Below, piece by piece: positions 26,449 through 33,647 of a stretch of 64,000 bases of DNA. Made by a program: the position numbers and the translations under genes. This DNA is from Bacteroidota bacterium. Lineage in GTDB: Bacteria; Bacteroidota; Ignavibacteria; Palsa-1295. The stretch's first letter is position 1. The number at the start of each line of letters is the position of its first letter. The DNA lies in the NCBI GenBank assembly GCA_018266755.1, contig JAFDZW010000001.1, forward strand, positions 521,635-585,634, written 5' to 3'. The notes beneath the pieces are model-generated. The model was not told where the DNA came from. It was given only the letters and a program-made list of their open reading frames with translations, and searched no databases.

Positions 26449-26554
26449 GTAGCGCCGACTTTAGTCGGCGCCTGCAAGTGACACTCCGGATCCGCCAACT
26501 GAAGTGTGCGCATATAGAATGCCTATCGTATGCGCCGACTGAAGTCGGCGCTAC
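26449..26554. repeat. Palindrome pair, GCGCCGACT family
   Basis: Two near-identical palindromes, GCGCCGACTTTAGTCGGCGC (26452-26471) and GCGCCGACTGAAGTCGGCGC (26532-26551), with GTAG and CTAC at the outer edges, form an inverted-repeat element of about 106 bases just after the ABC-F stop. It may double as a transcript end. A TACATTTG box at 26566-26573 follows it and could start the thr leader transcript, but no -33 partner is seen. Confidence 0.7.
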
Positions 26555-26590
26555 TTATTTTGCAGTACATTTGTGTCTTTCATGATCGAT

Positions 26591-26702
26591 GTCATTCTGA
26601 GCGAAGCGAAGAATCCCTTTCGGTGAGACACGACCGTTCGGGCAGTTCCGAAGGGATTCTTCGCTTCTGCTCCTGTGGTCGCAGAAGAATGCTCAGAATG
26701 AC
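26591..26702. repeat. Palindromic repeat family A, copy 6 with insertion
   Basis: GTCATTCTGAGCGAAGCG on the left. The right arm is split by a 25-30-base insertion with its own small hairpin (TTCTGC-TCCTGTGGTC-GCAGAA) before GCTCAGAATGAC. The centre (GGTGAGACACGACC) differs from the other copies. It lies between the possible promoter at 26566 and the leader peptide at 26751. Confidence 0.8.
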
Positions 26703-26750
26703 GCATGTATCCGATGGAACCCCAGTCTCAATTATGCGTTAGCATTAACG

Positions 26751-26813
26751 ATGAATAGCTTCAACACTACGACCACGACCACGACGCCCTCCGGCGCCCG
26801 GGTCTGCTCGTAG
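26751..26813 (+). CDS. Threonine leader peptide of an attenuator
   Basis: A 20-codon frame, MNSFNTTTTTTTPSGARVCS, contains seven consecutive Thr codons (ACT ACG ACC ACG ACC ACG ACG, 26766-26786). It is followed 26 bases after its TAG by an intrinsic terminator (26839-26864). This is the layout of amino-acid attenuators such as thrL. The next gene, at 27075, is thrS, so stalling at Thr codons when charged tRNA-Thr is scarce would favour read-through into threonyl-tRNA synthetase. GGTCTGC (26801-26807), which a ribosome at the stop codon would cover, can pair with GCAGGCC (26843-26849), the terminator's left arm, as an antiterminator. The sequence layout is clear; the regulation is inferred. 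Confidence 0.78.
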   Translation: MNSFNTTTTTTTPSGARVCS

Positions 26814-26849
26814 TTCTGCAAGCACAAAGTGTGATGCGAACGGCAGGCC
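26801..26849 (+). promoter_or_regulatory. Candidate antiterminator pairing of the thr attenuator
   Basis: GGTCTGC (26801-26807) is complementary, with one G-U pair, to GCAGGCC (26843-26849). Because the second segment is part of the terminator stem, the two structures are mutually exclusive. The first segment overlaps the end of the leader frame, as attenuation requires. Confidence 0.55.
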
Positions 26850-26872
26850 AGAAGGCCTGCCGTTTTGCGTTT
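26839..26872 (+). terminator. Attenuator terminator upstream of thrS
   Basis: An 11-bp perfect stem AACGGCAGGCC / GGCCTGCCGTT (26839-26849, 26854-26864) with an AGAA loop, followed by TTGCGTTTGG. It is placed between the Thr leader and thrS. Confidence 0.85.
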
Positions 26873-26896
26873 GGTAGCAACGTCACGTGCCAGTGC

Positions 26897-27006
26897 CATT
26901 GCGAGGAAGACGCGAAGCGTCGACGAAGCAATCTAAAAACTTGACCCGAGGTGCAAGCTCGAAGATTCCAGATTGCTTCGTTCGGGCTAAAGCCCTCCTC
27001 GCAATG
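26897..27006. repeat. Palindromic repeat family B, copy 1
   Basis: Outer arms CATTGCGAGG and CCTCGCAATG; inner arms GACGAAGCAATCT and AGATTGCTTCGTTC. The same family occurs at 62200-62315. It lies in the untranslated region between the attenuator and thrS. Confidence 0.8.
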
Positions 27007-27074
27007 ACATTCGAGAAGAACGAGCCGGAAAACTGCCGGAGAGGAAAGTCCAAGTTTATTGTTTCACACAACCT

Positions 27075-29012
27075 ATGAGTTCGAACATCAAAATTACATT
27101 CCCGGACGGTGCGGTGAAGGAATTCGCCGCTGGCACCACCGGCATGCAGATCGCCGAATCGATTTCACCGCGGCTGGCGCAGGTGGCGCTGGGCATTATC
27201 GCCAACGGCAAGCCGCTCGATCTTGCTACGCCTATCACGGAAGACGCCGCCGTGAACATCGTCAAGTGGGAATCCGACGAAGGGAAGTCCATCTTCTGGC
27301 ATTCGAGCGCGCACTTGATGGCCGAGGCCGTCGAAGCGCTCTATCCGGGTACGCGGTTTGGTATCGGTCCGCCGATCGAGAACGGCTGGTACTACGATAT
27401 GCAGCTTCCGGAAGGCGTGAAGTTGCAGCCGGACGATCTCGTGAAGATCGAAGAGAAGATGTACGAACTCTCCTCGCGTGACGTGCCCTACAAGCGCATC
27501 CCGATCGAATGGGACAAGGCCGTTGCATATTTCAAAGAGAAGAACGACTGGCTGAAACTCGAACTGCTCGATGGCCTCAAGGGAGTGCCCGTCACGTTCT
27601 ACGAGCAAGGCAACTTCGTCGATCTATGTCGCGGTACCCACGTCCCGTCGACGGGGAAGATCAAATTCCCGAAGCTGCTGTCGATCGCAGGCGCATACTG
27701 GCGCGGCGACGAGAAGCGGCCGATGCTCACACGCGTGTATGGCATCAGCTTCCCGACGAAGAAAGAGCTTGAAGAGTATTTGAAGGCGCGCGAGGAAGCC
27801 GAGAAGCGCGACCACCGCAAGCTTGGCAAAGAGCTTGAGCTCTTTATGATCACGCCGAAGATCGGCGGCGGCCTGCCTGTGTGGCTGCCGAACGGCGCCG
27901 TCGTGCGCAATCAGCTGGAGACCTTCCTGCGCAAGGCCCAGCAGAAATCGGGTTACCTGCAAGTCGTCACGCCGCACATCGGCAACATCGAGTTGTATAA
28001 GACCAGCGGACACTACCCATATTATAAAGACAGTCAGTTCACGCCGATCGAAGTGGATGACGAACAGTATCTGCTCAAGCCGATGAACTGTCCGCATCAC
28101 CATATGATCTATGCGTCGAAGCCGCGCAGTTATCGCGATCTACCGCTTCGCTTCGCCGAGTTCGGTACGGTGTATCGCTACGAGCAGTCGGGTGAACTCA
28201 ACGGTCTTTCACGCGTGCGCTCGTTCACGCAGGACGACGCGCATATTTACATGATGCCCGAACAGTTGAAGGACGAACTGATGAGCGTCATCAAGCTCAC
28301 GCAGTTCGTTTCGACGACGCTCGGCTTCAACGACTTCAATATCCGCCTGTCGTTCCGCGATCCCGCCAACACCACCAAGTACGGTGGAAGCGACGAGCAA
28401 TGGATCCAGGCCGAAAAGGACGTAAAGGAAGCAGCCGATGCGATGGGTCTTGACTACAAGATTGGCATCGGCGAGGCCGCGTTCTACGGGCCGAAAATCG
28501 ACTTCATGCTCAAGGATGCGCTCGGCCGTTCATGGCAGCTTGGCACGGTTCAAGTAGACTATGTCATGCCGGAGCGATTCAACCTCGAGTACATCGGCGC
28601 GGACAACCAGAAGCATCGCCCGGTGATCATCCACCGTGCACCGTTCGGTTCGTTCGAGCGGTTCATCAGCTTGCTCATCGAGCACTATGCCGGTAACTTC
28701 CCGGTCTGGCTTGCCCCAACGCAGGTTGCAGTGCTGCCGATCACCGATGCGCAGACCCCCTACGCCGAGGAGATCGCGAACATTCTTCGCGAAAAAGGAG
28801 TCCGGGTCGTGCTCGACGCCTCGAACGAGAAGGTGAACGCCCGAATCCGTGACCAGGAGGTCAAGAAGGTGCCGATCATGTTCGTGGTCGGTGGCAAAGA
28901 GGCCGAGGCACGTTCTGTGGCCCTCAGACGCCACGGAAAGGGGAATTTAGGAACGATTCCGCTTGAGGAAGCATTAACGCTTGTCACATCGGAATCCGCG
29001 ATTCCGGAATGA
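27075..29012 (+). CDS. thrS: Threonyl-tRNA synthetase
   Basis: Charges tRNA-Thr with threonine using ATP, in the cytosol; 645 residues, the normal length. Domains: TGS (residues 1-63, ITFPDGAVKEFAAGTTG), the editing/second additional domain with the zinc-site motif HSSAHLMAEAV and CRGTHVPSTG, the class II core (motif 2 FRF-like LRFAEFGTVYRYEQSGEL, catalytic zinc ligand Cys in MNCPHHH, TQDDAHIY) and the anticodon-binding domain (QVAVLPITD to the end). The Thr-leader attenuator upstream suggests control by threonine supply. infC and rpmI follow, which is the widely conserved thrS-infC-rpmI(-rplT) order. Confidence 0.97.
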   Translation: MSSNIKITFPDGAVKEFAAGTTGMQIAESISPRLAQVALGIIANGKPLDLATPITEDAAVNIVKWESDEGKSIFWHSSAHLMAEAVEALYPGTRFGIGPPIENGWYYDMQLPEGVKLQPDDLVKIEEKMYELSSRDVPYKRIPIEWDKAVAYFKEKNDWLKLELLDGLKGVPVTFYEQGNFVDLCRGTHVPSTGKIKFPKLLSIAGAYWRGDEKRPMLTRVYGISFPTKKELEEYLKAREEAEKRDHRKLGKELELFMITPKIGGGLPVWLPNGAVVRNQLETFLRKAQQKSGYLQVVTPHIGNIELYKTSGHYPYYKDSQFTPIEVDDEQYLLKPMNCPHHHMIYASKPRSYRDLPLRFAEFGTVYRYEQSGELNGLSRVRSFTQDDAHIYMMPEQLKDELMSVIKLTQFVSTTLGFNDFNIRLSFRDPANTTKYGGSDEQWIQAEKDVKEAADAMGLDYKIGIGEAAFYGPKIDFMLKDALGRSWQLGTVQVDYVMPERFNLEYIGADNQKHRPVIIHRAPFGSFERFISLLIEHYAGNFPVWLAPTQVAVLPITDAQTPYAEEIANILREKGVRVVLDASNEKVNARIRDQEVKKVPIMFVVGGKEAEARSVALRRHGKGNLGTIPLEEALTLVTSESAIPE

Positions 29013-29143
29013 GTTCAAGGATCGGGGCGGGAGTGATTCCGCCCCGTATCCGTCATACGAACAAGGACATATACACTAAACAAGAACGTATTTGACACTG
29101 GGTACTATTTGCTCGGTATGCTTAGACCATCACGACTCCAATA

Positions 29144-29887
29144 ATGGCTAAGATACCGTTTACTCCGACACTAACACCGAAGCCGAATCCGCGGCAGAAT
29201 CGCTTCAGCCGCGAAATGCCTGTCAAGAATTTCGGCGTTCGACTCAACGAGCAGATCCGCGTTCCGCAGATCCGCGTCGTCGACGAAAATGGCGCACTGG
29301 GAGTGATGACTCCGCAGGATGCGCTTCGTATTGCACGCGAGCGTGGCGTCGATCTCATCGAGATCGCCCCGACGGCAGATCCGCCGGTCTGCAAGCTCAT
29401 GGATTTCGGTAAGTACCGATACGAGCAGCAGAAGCGTGATCGTGTCGCGAAAGCGTCGCAGCATAAGCAATTGATGAAAGAGCTGCGCTTTCATCCGGGT
29501 ACCGATACGCACGACTTCGACTTCAAGCTGCGACATGCACGCGCCTGGATCGAAGAAGGCCACAAGGTCAAGGCGACGGTACAATTCCGCGGTCGACAGA
29601 TCGCGTATAAAGAATTCGGTGAGAATCTTCTGAAGAAATTCACCGAAGCGCTGAGCGACATCGCGAAGGTCGATCAGGACGTCAGCCTCTCGGGCAAGCT
29701 CATGACCATGGTGTTCTCACCCGGCAAAGGCAAGAGCAAAGGCAAGGGCGGCGACGGCAGCGACAACGACGCGCCGCGCTCGAGCGAGCCGACCGAATTC
29801 GCGCTGAAGTTGAAAAAGGCGACGGCCGCACAAGCGCCGGCCCCAGCCCCTGCTGAAACGGATGCGGAAGCTCCGGCGTCAGAATAA
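29144..29887 (+). CDS. infC: Translation initiation factor IF-3
   Basis: IF-3 binds the 30S subunit, checks the start codon and prevents early 50S joining. The 247 residues include the N-domain (VRLNEQIRVPQIRVVDENGA, split as NEQIRVPQIRVVDE), a linker, and the C-domain (KELRFHPGTDTHDFDFKLRHA, DVSLSGKLMTMVFSP). It is longer than the usual 170-180 residues: about 25 extra at the start and a disordered tail of about 55 rich in Gly, Lys, Ala and Pro. Its own start here is ATG rather than the rare AUU used for autoregulation in E. coli. It lies 131 bases after thrS and 33 before rpmI. Confidence 0.95.
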   Translation: MAKIPFTPTLTPKPNPRQNRFSREMPVKNFGVRLNEQIRVPQIRVVDENGALGVMTPQDALRIARERGVDLIEIAPTADPPVCKLMDFGKYRYEQQKRDRVAKASQHKQLMKELRFHPGTDTHDFDFKLRHARAWIEEGHKVKATVQFRGRQIAYKEFGENLLKKFTEALSDIAKVDQDVSLSGKLMTMVFSPGKGKSKGKGGDGSDNDAPRSSEPTEFALKLKKATAAQAPAPAPAETDAEAPASE

Positions 29888-29920
29888 TATATGAAGTGTA
29901 AATAAATACTAGAAACGACA

Positions 29921-30115
29921 ATGCCAAAGCAGAAGACTCACTCCGGCGCGAAGAAGCGCTTTACGGTAACCGCTTCCGGTAAGGTGAAGCGCGAGAAGCC
30001 GTTCCATAGCCACATCTTGACTTCGAAGACGCAGAAGCGCAAGCGCTCGCTCCGTCAGTCGGCGATCCTCAACGGCACCGACTCGAAGATGATCAAGAAA
30101 CTGCTTGCCGAGTAA
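29921..30115 (+). CDS. rpmI: 50S ribosomal protein L35
   Basis: A 64-residue basic protein with the full bL35 pattern ([44 protein letters not shown]). It is a component of the large subunit. In most bacteria rplT (L20) follows immediately; here a terminator and then a surface-protein gene follow instead. Confidence 0.95.
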   Translation: MPKQKTHSGAKKRFTVTASGKVKREKPFHSHILTSKTQKRKRSLRQSAILNGTDSKMIKKLLAE

Positions 30116-30173
30116 CCGTTCGAACGTGTACGGCAAGGGAGGTCTGCGCCTTCCTTGCCGCCAAACGGTTTTT
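30114..30173 (+). terminator. Strong two-part terminator after rpmI
   Basis: The inner 12-bp stem CGGCAAGGGAGG / CCTTCCTTGCCG (30131-30142, 30149-30160) is enclosed by an outer perfect stem AACCGTT / AACGGTT (30114-30120, 30164-30170), then TTT. It begins inside the stop codon of rpmI and closes the thrS operon. Confidence 0.85.
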
Positions 30174-30286
30174 CCTCCCCGGTTGTTTTTTTAGGCCCCA
30201 CACAGTCCTTCTCCATGTGTGCGGTGCGTCCTGACGCTATTTCCACGTCCCCATTCGTGTGTTGTATTTGTGTTGTTTGATGAACC

Positions 30287-33200
30287 ATGAAACGATCACT
30301 CTACGTACTACTTGCTATTCTATTGCCCGTTGTAAGTATTGCTCAACGCGGTATCCGCAACGACGGTCGTGAATTTTATCTTGGGTTGCTGACTCCGGGA
30401 AATGTGACGCAAGTACCGAACGGGGCGAACCAGTTCAATGCGTTCGCCGAGGTCTATGCCGTGAGCGGCGCGACGGTGCGATTCTCTTATTTCGATGAAC
30501 TGGGAAATGAAGAGATCCTGAAAGTGGTGAAGGTCGCTGCCCGCCAGAGCACTCAGGTGCAGCTTGATGTGCGCAAAATGCGCATGCGCGATACCGGCGA
30601 AGTGCCCGAATACAAAGCCTGCCATGTGGTTTCTGACGCTCCGATCTCACTGCAATTTTTGAGCGCCGGTCCGTCCGACGACGGCTCGTATCTCGCGCTG
30701 CCGATGCAATGCCTCGGCAAGAAGTATGTGGTCATGTCCTATCATGACAATGTCGGCGGCTTGGGCAGCTTGCTCAAACACCCCGACGATCCGGGAGCGA
30801 ACACCGCGGGATATTTCCTGATCATCGCTACCGAAGATGGCACTTCGGTGCAATACGCACCCAACGTTACGACGGCAGCAGGAAAAGTCGGCGCCCATGG
30901 CTATCAGGCAGACGGCTCCGTTCGAGTGTATGGGACGGTGCTCAATCGCGGCGATTGTTATCTCGTCAAGTCGCCGGCATCGAGCGAGACCGACGACATC
31001 TCGGGCTCGCTCGTCGAGACAAGCCGTCCGGTCGTTGTGCTTGCCGGTCACGAGAATGCCTACACCGATGGCAGCGATGTCGGGACGGCATCGGTCGAGC
31101 AGCGTGACTTCATGATCGAGCAGATGATTCCGTCCGACTGTTTCGACACGATGGGATATATCACGATCCCGCTGATCGATTCGCCGCCTCCGACCTCCGG
31201 CGGTACGGGCGATGAATTCCACATTTTTGTTGCCAACGACAAGACTGCTGTGGCGACCATCAATAATGCATACGATATTAACGGCGCCTACTTCGCGAGT
31301 ACCGTCCAAGGGATTCTCGGCATCTCGACACCGGCCGTGATCCATGCGAAAAACGGCGTGCCGTTCGGGGCAATGATGTACGATCAGCGTATGCAAACAA
31401 CGACCCCGAACGCAGCAAACCCGGCACCGTCGATGACTTCGATCGTCGCAGAATCGGGATGGAAGTCGGAGTATGCGCTTGCATTTCCGAAGGATACGAA
31501 TTCGACTGCCTACCAGCAATACTATTTGAATATCATCTGCTCGTCGTCCGATTGGAACCGGCAGTTGATCCAAAATATCTACAATGGCAAACCGTCGCAA
31601 CCGGTCCAGAGCTCCGGTCTGCTTGTCAAGAAGACATGGGTCGTCCCCGGTGGCGAAGGATTGATGGGAGCGCAAATCTCGGTGCCCGTGAGTTCGAACT
31701 GTTACGTGTACAGCGTACCGTTCGGAGCCGATACCGTTCGCCCGAAGTTCATGGCCTACGTGACAGGGATGCGCAACACCTTCGGTACATACTCCGAGTT
31801 CTCGAACCCTGCGGGCATGGCATGCAACCGTATCGGCGCGCCGGACCCCGAACTCGCTCTGTCTGTCAAGCAGAACTGTGCAAACTGGAATATCTGCGCC
31901 GAAGTGAAGGGCGATTCGGCAAGCGCTGTTCGTTATGTCGAACTGCTGAACTACACCAATAATACGTTCTATCCCACGGCTCGGGTCGCGAAGAATATCG
32001 TGCTCGATCCGTCGCTCGATACGCTCGGCAAAGGCGATATCATTCGTTCGGATAATGCGAAGAAATTGTGCTTCGACGTCTTCACGCCGAACCCGGCGGA
32101 TTCGTCGTATGGGACCATTGCAGTCTACGACAATTCGGGCTACGTGCAAACGGTAACACTGAACTCGAAGCCGATCATCAATGCCGCGATTGCACCCGGT
32201 ATGACTCGAATCGCGTCCGATACATTCGCATTCCCGGTGTTTGCGGCAGACAGTGAAGGCTGCGGTTATATCGATATTTCGGCATTGTCGAAGAACGAAG
32301 CGATCCCGTTCGGTATCGATAGTATCTATGTCAAAGGCGATGCGGCGAGCATGCGCATCAATCCGCCGATGACGAACTTCCCGATCACCGTGCAAGCAGG
32401 CCAGTCGCTGCGCGTACCGATCTGCTTCCGGCCGGACGATACGAGCAACTACTCCGCGCAGATCGTCTTTGCAAAAGAGTGCGGCGGAACATTCCGCTTC
32501 GTGGTGCAAGGGAAGGGCGCAACTGGCTTGATCCAAGCGACCGACCTTGCGATCGGTGCGACGGATTCCAACGATGTTAACTGCGGGAAAGTCACGATCA
32601 GTAACACCGGGACGCGTCCGTACACGCTCACCGGTGCGGTCGTCAGCGATCCGATGTTCACCGTCGACCCTGCATTCCTTGCGACGCTCCCGAAAACGTT
32701 CGCACCCGGAGATCGTGTCGATGTACAAGTCTGCTTCAAGCCGACCGATCGCGAATTTCATACTGCAACGATCACGTGGCAGACGAACCTTTCGCCGAAT
32801 GCACGCCTGGCTGCGGAGACCAAAAACATCTCGTTCCTCAGCGGTCAAGGGTACGATCCGAGCGTTTTGTGGTCACCGCGTTCCGTTGTTCTGCTCGGCG
32901 ATACGAGCAAGCCCACCTTGCAACCGAAGATTCGTGTCTACCTGACGAATCGAGGCGCTCTCAAGCGTATACAAGTTCATAGCATTACCCTCACCGGGGA
33001 GAATGCATCGGAATTTCAGATCACGGATAACGAATATGGGCTCAGCCCGCTTTCGAACTTCTACATCAACGTGAAGGATAGTATGTGGGTCGAGGTACAG
33101 TTCACACCGAATCTGACGAAACCATATCCTGCGAAGTGGGCCGATCGCTCGGTATTCCTATCCGCATTATACGATATCGAGAATTCGGGCGTGAAGAACA

Positions 33201-33505
33201 ACACCCTGCTCGATCCGCTCACCGGTCGTTTCCTGGAGCCGGATGCCGTGTGGCTGCGACCGGACGCGCCAGGGTCGCTCTATGCAGTCATGCAAGAAGG
33301 TCGCATCCTGATTCTCGCCGCGAACGATGCGCACCGTGCCTTCGAGTGCTCGCTCTACGATCTGCTCGGCCGCAAGGTTGCCGATTGGGGAAGCGTCACG
33401 CCGCCGGGCGACGGCAGCTACCTTGCGTTGCCGACGAATTCGATGCCGTCTGGCATGTACATCCTGCGTCTTGGCGCGGCAACAACCCGCGTGATCAAGC
33501 GCTGA
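30287..33505 (+). CDS. IgGFc-binding-like T9SS surface protein (paralogue 2, first of tandem array)
   Basis: 1072 residues; signal peptide MKRSLYVLLAILLPVVSIA. The N-terminal domain is the most divergent of the set (NDGREFYLGLLTPGN, CHVVSDAPISLQF, HENAYTDGSDVGTASVEQRDFMIEQMIPSDCFDTMGY split here: HENAYTDGSD, QRDFMIEQMIP). The conserved Cys motif near residue 530 reads CANWNIC, with Asn in place of His. Choice-of-anchor/SPD-2-like units follow (VCFKPTDREFHTATITW). The T9SS tail (SLYDLLGRKVADWG, MPSGMYILRLG) is short and lacks the usual YPNP entry. A TGTATTTG box at 30263-30270 suggests a short-leader promoter. Likely an exported adhesive protein; ligand unknown. Confidence 0.8.
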   Translation: MKRSLYVLLAILLPVVSIAQRGIRNDGREFYLGLLTPGNVTQVPNGANQFNAFAEVYAVSGATVRFSYFDELGNEEILKVVKVAARQSTQVQLDVRKMRMRDTGEVPEYKACHVVSDAPISLQFLSAGPSDDGSYLALPMQCLGKKYVVMSYHDNVGGLGSLLKHPDDPGANTAGYFLIIATEDGTSVQYAPNVTTAAGKVGAHGYQADGSVRVYGTVLNRGDCYLVKSPASSETDDISGSLVETSRPVVVLAGHENAYTDGSDVGTASVEQRDFMIEQMIPSDCFDTMGYITIPLIDSPPPTSGGTGDEFHIFVANDKTAVATINNAYDINGAYFASTVQGILGISTPAVIHAKNGVPFGAMMYDQRMQTTTPNAANPAPSMTSIVAESGWKSEYALAFPKDTNSTAYQQYYLNIICSSSDWNRQLIQNIYNGKPSQPVQSSGLLVKKTWVVPGGEGLMGAQISVPVSSNCYVYSVPFGADTVRPKFMAYVTGMRNTFGTYSEFSNPAGMACNRIGAPDPELALSVKQNCANWNICAEVKGDSASAVRYVELLNYTNNTFYPTARVAKNIVLDPSLDTLGKGDIIRSDNAKKLCFDVFTPNPADSSYGTIAVYDNSGYVQTVTLNSKPIINAAIAPGMTRIASDTFAFPVFAADSEGCGYIDISALSKNEAIPFGIDSIYVKGDAASMRINPPMTNFPITVQAGQSLRVPICFRPDDTSNYSAQIVFAKECGGTFRFVVQGKGATGLIQATDLAIGATDSNDVNCGKVTISNTGTRPYTLTGAVVSDPMFTVDPAFLATLPKTFAPGDRVDVQVCFKPTDREFHTATITWQTNLSPNARLAAETKNISFLSGQGYDPSVLWSPRSVVLLGDTSKPTLQPKIRVYLTNRGALKRIQVHSITLTGENASEFQITDNEYGLSPLSNFYINVKDSMWVEVQFTPNLTKPYPAKWADRSVFLSALYDIENSGVKNNTLLDPLTGRFLEPDAVWLRPDAPGSLYAVMQEGRILILAANDAHRAFECSLYDLLGRKVADWGSVTPPGDGSYLALPTNSMPSGMYILRLGAATTRVIKR

Positions 33506-33517
33506 CGACTTATTGCT

Positions 33518-33553
33518 CTGCGGCCCAAGGTCCAGATGGACCTTGGGCCGCAG
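33518..33553 (+). terminator. Strong hairpin after paralogue 2
   Basis: A 16-bp perfect stem (33518-33533 with 33538-33553, core GCGGCCCAAGGTCC) has a 4-base AGAT loop, 12 bases after the stop. No T run follows, so it may be a processing or stability element rather than a full terminator. Confidence 0.7.
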
Positions 33554-33611
33554 TGTGTTCAACGTGTGTCGTATGATTTTTCGGTCCGATTCCCTCGTAA
33601 CTTGACGGGGG

Positions 33612-33642
33612 GCTGAGCGTTCTCCTTCTGAGAACGCTCAGC
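33612..33642 (+). promoter_or_regulatory. Hairpin directly before the start codon at 33648
   Basis: A 13-bp perfect stem GCTGAGCGTTCTC / GAGAACGCTCAGC (33612-33624, 33630-33642) with a 5-base loop ends five bases before the ATG. If transcribed it would hide the ribosome entry region. It could instead be a terminator of upstream transcripts if the real start is 33693. Confidence 0.5.
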
Positions 33643-33647
33643 TATCT

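Noticed and set aside
26530-26742. Small coding frames across the palindromic repeats (HSERSEESL-like peptides)
   Set aside because: The same peptides appear wherever the repeat occurs and in several frames, so they reflect the repeat rather than selection on protein.
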